This document shows, in pieces, positions 52,656-63,494 of a stretch of DNA of 64,000 bases. The notes beneath the pieces are model-generated. The model saw nothing but the letters and a program-made list of their open reading frames with translations, did not search any database and was not told the DNA's origin. Each line of letters starts with the position of its first letter. Position 1 is the stretch's first letter. Origin of the DNA: Prostheceraeus crozeri (lineage: Eukaryota; Platyhelminthes; Polycladida; Euryleptidae); assembly GCA_907163375.1 (NCBI GenBank), contig CAJQUW010016138.1, forward strand, positions 310,001 to 374,000, read 5' to 3'. The position numbers and the translations under genes were made by a program.

Positions 52656-53433
52656 AAAGCTGTAGCAACTACTGGAATTGTAAGAACGCCAGATGAAATG
52701 ACAATAGTGAGAGCGCCTAAAGAAATTGTTAAACATGCTCCAACGCCTTGTGTTACATTCTTAACTTTAGTCCATCTCTTTCTTAATTTTTTATAATGCT
52801 CTAATCTTAATAATAATTGAGATTCCTTATCTTTCATATAGCGTACTCTATCTTTGTGTTTTTCTTTATTCATTTTTTCAATGTTAATCTTTTCAATGTC
52901 CATTAAAGTAGAACTACGTTCATATGATAACGAAGGATATATTCTTGAGGTTCCTTCCACTTTTGTTTCTTCCATTTTTAAATGAATATTTTGAATAAAT
53001 ATTTTGAATATAATCTTCTGCTATATTAGGTCAACGTGATATTTTTTGAGCTACCTAAATTTTCATCTGCCTACATTTTCGACCTTCGGCTACGTGATAT
53101 TTTCGGCCACGTGATATTTTTTAGATTGCGTGATATTTTAAGACCGCCTAAATTTTCGTCCACGTGATATTTTGAGACCGCCTAAATTTTCGATTACGGG
53201 ATATTTTGGGACCGCCTAAATTTTTGAAATTTTGATTTTTTTTGAAAATTTGTCACTACCTAAATTTTCGCCCTTCGGCCTTCGGCCACGTGAAATTTGA
53301 AATCTACCTAATTTTTTGAAATTTTGATTTTTTGAAAATTTTGAAAAAACCCGCAAAAATGTGACATCCGGCGCAAGCGAAGCGAAGCAAAGCGAAGCGA
53401 AGCGTCGCGCCGGATGTCACACTATATACTACT
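52656..53433 (-). repeat. Right terminal inverted repeat of the Polinton
   Basis: About 778 bp matching the left repeat inverted. The tip has the same terminal hairpin (arms at 53360-53374 and 53407-53421) and CACGTG array. It contains a truncated second copy of the gene at 32,957 (108 codons, 52975-52652) with several amino acid differences (for example VEGT for VDET), so the two repeats have started to diverge. Confidence 0.95.
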
Positions 53434-53439
53434 GATATT

Positions 53440-53620
53440 CTGCAACAGCACTTCGTCCCCTTCGCCAATTCAAAGTTCGGTGGGCTGCAGCATTACATCC
53501 TACAAGACGACAATGCGCCACCGCACTGAGAGGCTTCTGTTCGTGAGCTGAAGGAGGAGCTGGGCATCCGAACTCTCTAATGGTACTCACAAAAACTAAT
53601 GATAAAATTCCTTGCATGAA
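53440..53620 (+). pseudogene. Tc1/mariner transposase, part right of the Polinton
   Basis: It resumes with LQQHFVPFANSKFGG and the second catalytic block LQDDNAPPH, then a stop and VRELKEELGIRTL. The remaining catalytic acid region is decayed. The reading frame is continuous with the left part once one copy of the 6-bp target duplication is removed. Confidence 0.88.
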
Positions 53621-53952
53621 TCAGATAGCGGAATCCTAAATTACGTACATAATATGGAATAACATGATTTTAACCGATAAACATTCATGCAGACATGTGC
53701 TACTTTCAGATGTTTTATTGAATTACTTAATCATGGCCTAATACATTTGATGTATTGACCTTTGTTGTTCAATGTTAACATGCGAATGAGACCAACAAAG
53801 GGTCTAATTAGTTCAACCGACATGCGCCGTGTGCGTCTCTAACAGCCACCGATCGCGAGATGGTTGATCTCTGTTCATAAAGCTTCGCGGACGAGATTTT
53901 CTTCTCTAGCAGAAGAGAATTGCAGAGGGGGGTTTAGCTTCTGTTGAGTGTA

Positions 53953-55200
53953 CTTACTATAAAATGAATCCCGTTAGAATATAGACGACTCTTCTATGCA
54001 ACGGGTGATTTCTGTCGAAAGATTATATCAAGACTACGCGATCGATCGTTAAATGCGCTTATGTTCTCAAAGCAAAGCATCATCTCAGCGATAACTGCTC
54101 ACTTGGGCCTATGAAACGATGATTCATGAGTCCTCTTCAGATGATTTACGAAGTTCCTGCTGATCAGCAGTTCTCTACTAATTTAATAGTCCTAAGTAGT
54201 ACACAGATGCCAAAAAGGACGACAAATGAGCAGTGATGACTCTTCCCCCTCCCTCTCCCCATTTCTCGGATGGCAATTTTTCGAGATGAAGGAGCAGCTG
54301 GAGAGGAAAAGCGACGGCAAATTCGGACTCTACGTGAAATTTTGGGACGGCAAAGTTGTTTCCAACTCCATCAGATGTCAACTGGAAACCGACCCCTCCC
54401 TCCGGCAAGGACAGTTGGGTTTCACGGTATTCTCTCTAGCATTGGAACGCGATATCGTATGAAGAAATTGCTTTCAGATTTGGAATCCTCATGACCTTCT
54501 GCATCACGGTTTGTGGCAAAAGTTGAGACACGCTTCCTTTCCTGTCTTCTTCCCTTAGGATTTTGCAGGTTTTGGACGTTTGGGATGAGAAAGGCCATTT
54601 TTCGGCATGAAGAAGGCTTCGGAGAGGAAAACGGAGGGCAAATTTGGACTCTACGTGAGATTTTGAGTCGGGAGGGTTGTTTCTAGCTCCATCGGATGAA
54701 ATCTGGAAAACCGACCGCTCCCCCCCCCCCCCCGGCAGGCAAGCAAGCAAGCAGGCAGGGAAAGCAGAGAAGGGTTTGGGAAATAGGAGGAAAGTCGGCT
54801 GGGAGGCAGAAGTGATGTTTCTCGACCGATCGCATCCTCGGCTATATAAGTGGAGTCTCTCTCCACTTATGGGAATCAGTTCTCCTCCCGACTTGGTCGA
54901 GGCAGGTGAACTCCGGAGCTCTGATGATAGCATCGGAAAACTCTAAAAACCGGGATTTTTCGATTTTTCGATTGCCGCAGTCACCTGCGTTGTCAGAGTG
55001 AGTGGAGAGCCCCTAATATGCCGAAAAACTTAAATTCGTTATTTTTGAAGGTTTTCTGGGGTTTTCGACCCTTCTAACACTTAAAAACAACGAAGGTATT
55101 TATAAGTGTGTTGGATGTGCGAGGATTCCTACCACAGGAGAATTGACTATAAAGAAGAGAGTTGACTTTGCGTTTCACATTTACCTTTCACAAGTGCATG
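53953..55200. other. Non-coding region with a diverged direct repeat
   Basis: No gene is supported. A block at about 54,260-54,410 recurs at about 54,590-54,735 with moderate divergence (shared GGAGAGGAAAA, GGACTCTACGTGA, GTTGTTTC, CCGACC), a spacing near 330 bp. A C-homopolymer of 14 lies at about 54,720. A TATA box with a hairpin occurs at 54,840-54,870. Confidence 0.5.
54841..54870 (+). promoter_or_regulatory. TATA box followed by a hairpin
   Basis: GCTATATAAG is followed at once by ATAAGTGGAG, a 5-nt loop and CTCCACTTAT, a perfect 10-bp stem. A strong TATA signal is present, but no ORF of note follows, so it may drive a non-coding transcript or be the start of the right-hand provirus. 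Confidence 0.35.
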
Positions 55201-55209
55201 GTACGTAGG

Positions 55210-57240
55210 TTTCGCTGTAATATTCCAATGACAGGGAGTTCCTTAGGGACAGCGGATGGTGCCGTAGTGATAGGTGTGGCAAGGGACTGTGTCATGTTTT
55301 AGACCGAAACCTCTAGGGCAACTCATGTTGTGCATTTCACACAATTCTCAACGTAGCACTTTGAACGCCAGTCGGTTTAGTCTTAATTATCTTGTCATGG
55401 GTGGCTTATAAACATCTCCATTGCAAAACGCTTGTGGATCGCGACACGGCTTGCTATCAGGCCACATTCAAAAACGGCTTCCTATCAGGCCAATCATTCT
55501 GTAAGTTAAAAATGGCTTGCTATCAGGCCACTCTCCAAGTTAGAAGCGGCTTGCTGTCAGACTTGGAAAGTTAAGTTTCATGTCTTACTATCAAGTCATT
55601 GACGGTGCAAGTGACGGAGATTTTTGGTGTAATACTTCCTGTTGGTGGGCGTTCTTTCGAGACAGCGGTAAAGTTCGCAGCGATGGGTATTGCACGGGAC
55701 GTTGGCAATTGTAATCCTTGTGAAACCTCTCTGCGTCATGCTTACAAGTGGTTGTCTTTCGTCTCAACGTACTACTCTGACCACCAGAACGACATTTAGC
55801 AATCTGCCACAGGTTACCTTATAAAATTTCCATTGCATTGAGTGACTTAACACTCTCCCGTAGGTTAGCCATAGGTAACTCATACATGCGAAAATGAAGC
55901 ATGAGTTCTGTTAAGAACTGCCTCTATCACCGAGGCTAAATTATGAAATGGAATGAAACGGGAGGCCACCCTTGCACCACATGCAGCACACAACATACTT
56001 CTCTCTTCTGTAGCAAACAATCACTTATCATACGAATGAAAAATCATGTTTCAACGATGAACATTAAGAATCAACTGTTTCATCCACAATTCAACATAGT
56101 AGGAATGTTTTATAGATGCAGTTACATTTACGAGTGTTTTCAAATCAGCATTAGAAAGTTCAGGTTTTATTAAATGTGACCGTTAGCGCAGTCAGAATGT
56201 GTAGAATGATGTTTTATAGAAGCAGTGGTTACCGGGGCCAGAAAGTTTTATGAGGTTTACTGCACTGTGTAGATTGCTTTTAGACACTTTCGTTGCTCTT
56301 GCAGTGTTAAAAGGTTCTATATTGAGTTGAGACGATCACTGCACTATGTGGAATGTTTTATAAATACAGTGACGATAACGTCTTGTCACAAATGTTAGGA
56401 GTGATCATGTGAACACTAAATCAAAGACATATGTTTGTGGGAGATGCAACAGATGGAAACTAAGGGTTACCAATCACGAAAAGGTGAACACACAACACTG
56501 CTTCGTTCTCAGAATCAAAGCTTGGAGTGAAGACTGCATCCACAAAATCCACATAGGAAGTAACTATCAATGGCTTCAGGGTAAAGCAGTTACATTGATA
56601 GTAGGATTTTCAGATGATCTCACTGCAGAAAGCTTTGCTATAGGATAGTGGTGCACTTCAACCCTGTGACTTCAGTCGAATTCTAAAAACGGTCCGGCTA
56701 CCAAATGTCTCCCTGTTAGAAAATTCAAACTCCATGACTGTTAGATTACTGAATACTTCAGAATGTCAAACACATTTCCAATCATGCGAAAAATAACTCG
56801 TAAGTGTGTGCATTCAAAGGGAACTCTAGCTCGTCTGTGATTGGACGAGAGGTCTGATCCATTCACAGCTTTGGAAAATCTTATAAAATTGAGAGTGCAC
56901 AAGCTCTGCTCTGCATATTTATTTTTCATAAGGTGAGTATCGATGAGCTCCCAGCCTGCTATCAGGTTGGGTTTCATGTAGCCTCTTCCTATCAAGAGAT
57001 TCATTTCTGCTTATAAAACATATCATCGCTGTAATACCTCCTTTGCTCAAGCGTCCCTTCGGGACGGCGGGTACTGCCGTAGAGGGATTGCAATGCACGG
57101 GTTGTTCGTCGTTTGTTAGACCGAAACCTCTGAGACGTTGCTCATGTTGGGCGTTCGACTTCATACTCAACGTGACGCTTTCTCTCGCCAGGTCAGAGTA
57201 CTTCAGCCATTCAACGAAGGTTAGTCTGCATGATATGGAG
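55210..57240 (+). repeat. Dispersed degenerate repeat units with TATA boxes
   Basis: Three units begin with GCTGTAATA or GTGTAATA at about 55,214, 55,629 and 57,030. They share in order YTTHGRGACRGCGG, a TTGCACGGGA-like block, GAAACCTCT, and CAACGTRNYRCT. TTATAAA boxes occur near them (55,406; 55,813; 56,881; 57,014). Between them GTTTTATAGATGCAGT recurs at about 56,108, 56,212 and 56,348, and GGCTTGCTATCAGGCCA-like text four times in 55,440-55,570. No gene is apparent. Confidence 0.55.
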
Positions 57241-57633
57241 CAGGGAAACGTAGAGTTACCTGGTTGAATGATTGTTCACATGATAAATGTTGACTAGGTA
57301 AATGAAACTCCATATTTCCTTTTCAGTGATTAAAGTTTATACCTACAATTAATTGTCAACAATCGAATGTCCAACATAAAATTTTATGGAGAAATTGAAT
57401 ATTACCGCGTCTCTGCCGAGATGGAAAAGGCCACTATTGAGCAATATAAGTTTTTGTGTCAAGGATGAGGTCGACTAGCTAACATCATTGGGGTGGAGAC
57501 ACAAACATCCACGAGAATATTCATTTTTTAACATATATCAAGACCCGTCACCCCCAAAATTTTATTAATTTTTAAACCGAATCCAAAATTTCATTGTGGC
57601 AGTCTGCTTATCTCTGTTCTCATTCTTTTTCAG
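57241..57633. other. Non-coding, possible intron of the following gene
   Basis: A+T-rich with no ORF. It ends in a strong polypyrimidine tract and acceptor (CTCATTCTTTTTCAG at about 57,633), so part of it may be an intron. Confidence 0.4.
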
Positions 57634-58788
57634 TGCATGAATGCATTCGTAATGGGGAAACCGTCCCCCAATGAGCAATCGGGGAAGCCTATGAGCAGCT
57701 TGGAAAGTGTAAGTATCTCTAACATCTCATGCTTAGATTGTTTAACATCCTCTGTATCATCCTTGTCTCAATGTCTAATCTCATTGTCCTCTGTTTAATG
57801 TGTCTCAGTCTCAGATGTGGCAGAGATGAAGACGTGAGAAGAAGCCGCGAGGAATTTCCGGCCCTACCTTCCCGCCCGTCCACTTCCGCTGAACCACCGA
57901 CTCCTTTGTCGACCTCGGGCATCGTCATCGCCTCGTCTCCACCGCCTGCTCCAGTACCAGCTACCCGTCGTCACATCCCTCCGACACCGAAGCCAAGGAC
58001 CCTTTCACCCTCTGTCCGTGTCCCACTCCTACCCCTTGCGCTTCCATCCTTGCTGCCGGAGATCAATCACTTGATGGTACGTGCAATGGGAAAGGCGATT
58101 AGACTTAAATGCATGCTCATTACTTCAAAACACTAACCTCTTTTCCTTTTTCTCAACGGATCTCGCAGCTTACCTCCTGGACGGAGACGTCCCTTTTCCT
58201 CCAACCATCATTCCTACATCACCACCCGCTTCAGCGGACGAACTCCCTCTCCTCTCCGTAAAGTCCGTGGAGAGATTGCTGGAGAAGCAGGCAATCGAAG
58301 CGGTAGAGATCGAAGAGGAAATCGAAATTGAGGAGATCGAAGTGGAGGAGGAGCTTCGATGACGGCGATGTGAAAAGGTTTTTGCCAAAGCCTTCAACTT
58401 GAGACGACAGACCGCTGGCAACGCCTGCAAGGGAGGAGCTCAGTGGTGACCTCGACGGCCCAAGTGTGAAGGTTGTGGACGCAGGTTCTACAACAGCACC
58501 AACTCACAACGTCACATCGAAGACGGATTCTGTGGCAGTGTGAGGCAACCACTGACGACATCAGTTAGGAAGCATCCTTCATCACACGTCGGCTTTTCCT
58601 GTTCTTTGTGTGAGAAGAGCTTTCCGACAGAGTTTGTTCTTTCTTCGCACACACCCTGTCACACCCATCCCACAGAGCTTTACACTGACAACACTGTCAC
58701 TCCAAGGCTGAGCAAGCTTTCCCTTGAGAGGCTCATTCGCGACAATGCATTAGAAAGCTCTGAACTTAGGATGTTCACTCTTTCTTAA
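57634..58788 (+). pseudogene. Spliced zinc-finger gene upstream of the right-hand polymerase
   Basis: Splice-like signals suggest three or more exons: acceptor at 57,633, donor AGTGTAAGTAT (57,709), acceptor TGTCTCAG (57,808), donor GATGGTACGT (about 58,077) and acceptor TCTCGCAG (about 58,168). The exons code for a Pro/Ser-rich part (FPALPSRPSTSAEPPTPLST), an acidic repeat (AVEIEEEIEIEEIEVEEELR), and then, after a stop near 58,362, zinc-finger-like CEGCGRRFYNSTNSQRHI and FSCSLCEKSFPTEFVLSSH with C2H2/C2HC pairs. Exon phases do not all fit, so it is decayed. A DNA-binding regulator is inferred. Confidence 0.5.
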
Positions 58789-59119
58789 TGAATAATATAG
58801 GTTTAATTAATCAAATGTTGACAAACTTTGTTAGGTTTTTACTAAACGGCATGTTCTACCTGACTGCTCGTTTCAATTCAATGAGGTAGACAGTAGCACG
58901 GGAGAAGTAGAGTCCACTGGACCATTAGGATAGGCTGCTGCTGATCTAATAGGGGATGTAAACGAGTGAATAGAGAGACATGCCAACTATCTCGTCAGCA
59001 ACTTAAATAAATTTAATGTAAGAGACCGCGGTTTGGTTTCTGATGGGATAGAGAAAGTCGACATAAAAATCAATCTCTAAAAAACAGTTTACAAGATAGT
59101 GGTTGTTTCACCCTACCCA

Positions 59120-61515
59120 AAGCACTAGCCAGCAAAAAGGCTGTCTTCAATGTACATTGTCAGTCCCAGTGTTTCAAGTATGCCGTCCGCTCCATTCTTC
59201 ACTATAGTGATATAAGTATGCATCGTCAAAGACCAGCTAAATATCACGAACGGGAGGATGAGCTTAAGTTTGACGGCTTCGATGTCAACACATTAGATTT
59301 TAGGGACATCGCCCAATTTGAAAAATTAAATAAAATTAACATAGTCGTCCATCTCTTGGAAAAACGTCTAAATGGCGTTAGGTATAACAACCGCCAAAGT
59401 AACCTTGAGCGGGTTGTCAATCTCCTCCAAATGTATAGCGACAACCACCCAGAATGGCATTATTGTGGTATTCCTAAATTTTCTGGATTGTATCGCCACC
59501 AACAAAGTTATGACAACAAAAATTATTACCGTGATTGCTGCACACGACGCTTTAGGTCATAACCATTCTTTGAACAACACCACGAGTGGTGCTCTCGGGG
59601 TAAACGTCAAATGGAAATCATGCCCAAAGGTAAATTTTATAGGTATGAAGAAAACGGCAATGAGCTCAGTCCCATGTGCACCATTTATGCGGACATTGAA
59701 TGTTACATTGAACAAGAAGACCAAACGCATGAGCCAGTAGCCATTGCCTGTTATGAAGTATGGCATCCATCCTAGGGGAATCAAAAGAAGATGCATGTGT
59801 GGCAAGGGGAGGAGTGCGTTGAAAACTTCCTCAACTTTTTAGATAGGAAAGGCCGTTTTCATCAACGGTATGAAACGGAGCTGACTAGGAAGCCCATGTG
59901 CTTCACAGAAGCCGATAAACTAATATTTGATAGGATCACGGAATGTCCTCGCTGCTGCTCATCCTTTCATGATCGGCGACATAGGAAAGTGAGGGACCAT
60001 TGCCATCTCAGTGGTAAATTAGGTCTGCCTTATGCAGTAAATGTAATTTGACTCTTAGGCTCAAAAGGCGAACGCGCTCCGTCATCTTCCATAGCTTTAA
60101 ATGTTATGATGCTCACATTCGCCATGGATTCGGTAAAATGAAATCCTGGTCATCCAAAGTCATTGCACAAAGTAAGGAAAAATTTATGTGCATCACTGCC
60201 AAAGTACAAGTGGACAAAGCAGCTGAAGGGAAGTCTGTCTTCTATGACATACAGTTTCTAGATAGCTTTCAATTTATGTCTTCTTCCTCAGCTGCGTTGG
60301 CCAGTAATTTAGAAACACATCCCCTCACTCAACATTTAAAAAAAGACTATCCCAACATTAGTGAAGGTCTCATGCGACAGAAAGGGGTGTTTCCTTATAG
60401 TTATTTTAGTTCAATGGAGACATTGAGGGAGACATCCCTTCCGTCCATAGATAAATCTAAAAATGATTTGACGGGTGAGGACTGTTCGCCGGATGACTAT
60501 AGGCATGTAGAGCAAGCATGGTTAGAATTTAGGTGTCGCACTTTTCATGACTATATGCTTGCCTACCTAAAATTAGACGTCTATCTGTTGGCTGACGCAT
60601 TTGAGACTTTTAGGAAAGTTACATTAGAACAGGACGCCTTAGACCCCGTCCATTTTGTTAGTCTGCCGGGTCTGTCCTATCAGTCAGCCTTCAAGATGAC
60701 GAAAGAGAGAATAAATTTACTGCAAGATGCAGAAATGTATACATTATTTGAACGTGGTATTAGAGGGCTTAACGCTTGTCAACAAGCATGTTGTGAGCAG
60801 CACCCAAGACATAGGATCTACCCTAAATTTAATGTACATAGACCAGAATAATTTGTATGGAAGTGCATCATCCAATCCTTTGTTACTGTCTGACTTCCAA
60901 TGGGTAGAGCCTATGACATTGGGCACTTCTCCAATCCAGCACACATCATGGCAGTGGAAGATGAGACCGATGTAGGTTATTTATTTGAAGTCGGTCTCAT
61001 CTATCCAGAGTGTATCAAGAAAAAGACAGTTCATTTTCCTCTCGCAAATAAATTTAAAATATTTACCACCAAAGTTTGATAGTTCCAACTATCCCACTGA
61101 CCATCGACTTTACTCTAACACAAATAAAGCGAAGCTTGGCTGCTTTAAGGATGAGCGCGCCGGCAAAGAGATAGAGATTATCTTGCTTCGTCCCTAGATG
61201 CACTCCATGAAACTAAAATCCACAATTAACGGGCAAAAGGCATCTCGAAGTCAGTCGTTGGGAATATGACACATATGTAGGGACTGTCGAGATGCCATAA
61301 ATTCTCTTAAAATTAAAAAGGCAGAAATGACCATTATAAAATCTCAGTCGCATCAAGTCAGAACAACAACGTTTAGGAATCGAGGCCTCTCAGCTTAGGA
61401 AGATAAGCGATGCTGGATGAGTCCTAGTCAATTACTACCTTACGGACATCCAGACACACATTCACCACCACCCAAAAGACAGAAACTTTCTCCTCTTCCG
61501 TCCGGCGATGTTTGA
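59120..61515 (+). pseudogene. Protein-primed PolB with motifs B and C deleted
   Basis: From KKAVFNVHC (59,132) the order is VVHLLEKRLNGVRYNN, exonuclease motif I (ADIECYIE, about 59,695), a Cys pair (ECPRCCSSFHDR), exonuclease motif II-like FHSFKCYDAH, LKLDVYLLADAFE (exonuclease motif III), SLPGLSYQSAFKMT and motif A-like DQNNLYGSA (60,843). After LANKFKI (61,060) the text jumps to NYPTDHRLYSNTNKAKLGC, which in the left copy lies beyond motif C. So roughly 450 bp with motifs B and C are gone. Several frameshifts also occur. The end is the tail SPPPKRQKL with TGA at 61513-61515. Confidence 0.88.
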
Positions 61516-62453
61516 TGATGAATGCTTCCTCTCTGCTGTGGTTGATGTTTTGATTTTTCACTACTTGGCGTTTTCTATGGGGTGTTGTGAATAAGTACCT
61601 TGTGACGTGCGTCCAACTCCTGATCACTCCATATCATCGGTGACCTATCAAATTGTTTTCCTGACTTTGTTTTGTCCCTGTACAGCTTGCTGCACGACAG
61701 TGACCTTGTTTTCTCCGATGATGTGTGAAATAAAAACTTTGATTTCTGCAACCATCAGTAGTACCTATGTGTGGTTCCATGAAAATCGGGTGTGTCATGT
61801 ATATGCTGCGTCGTTTACTTTTCACATGAAGTTGGGGTTCAAATAGGTGGGACTGAATTAGTAATGAACCATTCCACTGTTTGTTCAGTTAGAAATAAAG
61901 TCATAACCATTTCACTGTTTGTTTAGTTAGAAATAATGTCATAGCCATTTCAGTGTTTGTAAGATAGGTAAAGTATAAAATAATGTCAGAACCATTTCAC
62001 TGTTTGTTAAGTTAGAAGCAAAGACAGAACCATTTCACCGCTTGCAAAATTAGAAATAAAGTCGTATTTTTATCTGACAACGCATCTTCTGGGTTTTAGG
62101 CAGACATGTCAATGTTATCAATTTCCTGACATGTTTCATCATCAAGTAATCATTCGCAAAAGTTTTTCTATCCGTAGGATAACATCCTCCTATAGCATCC
62201 TTTGCATCTTTATTTAGTTTGGGTTGTTGACTTGCAGTCGCAATGACTCATGTCTATAAATAGTACTGACTCATCATAAGTGGAAAGGCGCCAATCAAAC
62301 TTGTTGATGACTTTCTCACCGGCAAGTGTGTGTGGGCGTTGCTTGACTCATATTGATGGCGCCTCAAGTCAGACAGCGCGACCTTTTCACTGACAAGTGT
62401 GTGTGTGTGTTGGCGATAGTTCATCAGCAATGGGATGACTTATTCAAAGCACA
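61516..62453. other. Non-coding gap between polymerase and TBP-like gene
   Basis: Apart from the tandem repeat at 61,866-62,062 there is no supported gene. TG-rich tracts (GTGTGTGTGTGTG near 62,400) and two GGCGCC-anchored related blocks (62,287 and 62,355) are present. Confidence 0.5.
61866..62062 (+). repeat. Degenerate tandem repeat, unit about 40-50 bp
   Basis: Five copies of AACCATTTCACTGTTTGTT followed by AGTTAGAAATAAAGTC-like text, with several substitutions and one longer unit. It lies downstream of the PolB remnant. Confidence 0.85.
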
Positions 62454-62967
62454 TCATGGGATTAACATGACTATTAATTGTGACTTAAACAGATAACGCA
62501 TCAAAGATTTAAAAATGTCTACTTTACTGACATAATGTAAACCGGCTATGATACAATGTCCGTTGTGAAACACTGCAATATGTACAGGATGCCACTTCCG
62601 AATCAGGGCAGCAGGAAAGAGTCCAGTTTCATGAAATATACAATCATTACTGGTTTTAATGTTTGCTAGATTTACAAACATCTTCAATTGAACAGACACT
62701 ACTACATTCTTGAGTGTCAGGGGGCTGAGAAGTAGATGAGGCATGAGTGTTTGCACTTCCTTGACGACTTCGTAACACATGGACTGCATCACGAAATGGG
62801 AAAGGTTTCCTAGGACTTGTATTTTGCCAGTGAAAGATTTCAAGATTTCGGCCATTGGTTATGCGAATGACCAACATTTGTGGACGCCCGCGATGATACA
62901 CTGAATCGGGAAGATGGGCGTGCAACTGTTCTAAATCGATGTCTCTTCTGAGATTCATTTCGCGCAT
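62454..62967 (-). pseudogene. Two-repeat TATA-binding-protein-like gene, frameshifted
   Basis: The first frame from MREMNLRR (62967) has DLEQLHAHLPDSVYHRGRPQ and MLVIRITNGRNLEIFHW, the pattern of TBP repeat 1 (DLxxI...Y.P.RF..VIMRI...IFxSGK). After a shift near 62,700 the second frame has VSVQLKMFVNLANI, ETGLFPAALIRKWHP and HIAVFHNGHCIIAG, then FKSLMRYLFKS. That matches repeat 2 (PELFPGLIYRM...P...IFxSGKIVLTGAK). So the gene would encode about 170 residues of a saddle-shaped TBP-like protein that binds promoter DNA. The two frames overlap by 200 nt; one indel is enough to split it. Confidence 0.7.
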
Positions 62968-63029
62968 GGCGTTGATGATGCGGATGGGGAGCGTGATTCA
63001 CAAAAGACATGAGGGTTGAGTGAACTTCT

Positions 63030-63037
63030 CTTTTATA
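63030..63037 (-). promoter_or_regulatory. TATA box of the TBP-like gene
   Basis: The minus strand reads GTATAAAAGAG, 63 nt before the start codon at 62967, giving a leader of about 35 nt. It is a strong match and correctly placed for the TBP-like gene. Confidence 0.6.
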
Positions 63038-63494
63038 CTTTTCCCATTAAGGCTTTGGAACAACGATGTAGCAGTGATCATTATGTAGAATATCATGAAT
63101 GTATAATTATATGAATATAATGAACATATAATAGAATTATATGTAAATAATTATGTAATATCTTCTCCCAAACTTATCACACGACAAGTGTTAGACGTTA
63201 TAGAACGATGCAACTTTCGCAATTGAAAGCGTTCTAGAGTTATCTGAATATGACATTTCATATCATGAAATGTGACACACTGATTTGTTCATGACACAAA
63301 GAGGCATGCAGATAATTTCCTCATGACTCTACTTTTATTCGAAACTTAGTGAAGAGGTTCCTCTGTGCCTATGAAAGATGGAGAGTGGTGTTCATGTGTG
63401 GCACGGTGAGTGTAAATTTTTATTTCTTGATAAGGTGATCGTTAGGACTTGGTCTCATAAAGACCGATGGTGCGTTCTCAGTGTGTGGAGAATG
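63038..63494. other. Intergenic region
   Basis: A+T-rich tract (TATATGAATATAATGAACAT near 63,110) and no supported gene. The inverted motif CATTTCATATCATGAAATG, a near-perfect palindrome, lies at about 63,253-63,271. Confidence 0.5.

Larger units (their letters stand above)
32469..53433. mobile_element. Polinton/Maverick, complete with inverted repeats, A+T-rich
   Basis: The element is 20,965 bp including a 3,486-bp piggyBac. Both ends start AGTAGTATATAGTGTGACAT as inverted repeats of about 0.8 kb. The flanking 6-bp target duplication is GAGATT (32463-32468) and GATATT (53434-53439), one mismatch. Gene content is full: PolB, integrase, packaging ATPase, protease, MCP and minor capsid proteins. 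It is clearly more A+T-rich than the Polinton-like proviruses at the window edges and belongs to a different lineage, whose PLA2-integrase fusion I associate with cnidarian elements. At least four genes have small frame defects. Confidence 0.95.
31544..53950 (+). mobile_element. Tc1/mariner transposon split by the Polinton
   Basis: The two ends are inverted repeats of about 210 bp beginning CACTTAACAGAAGCTAAAC (31544) and, on the other strand, CACTCAACAGAAGCTAAAC (ending 53950). Both are flanked by TA (31542-31543, 53951-53952). Without the Polinton (32,469-53,433) and one target copy the element is about 1.44 kb, the normal size for the family. Transposase codons run into the Polinton and resume after it. 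The two repeat arms differ at several positions, so the insertion is not fresh. Confidence 0.92.

Noticed and set aside
32469..53433. Central element as a free virus or giant-virus fragment
   Set aside because: Terminal inverted repeats, the 6-bp target duplication and insertion in a transposon show an integrated Polinton.
54436..54946. ORFs up to 165 codons on both strands
   Set aside because: They lie in low-complexity and repeated sequence, have no domain and overlap each other in opposite frames.
63253..63271. Palindrome as an operator or origin
   Set aside because: A single short palindrome in an A+T-rich gap with no second site or known binding factor; noted only in the intergenic entry.
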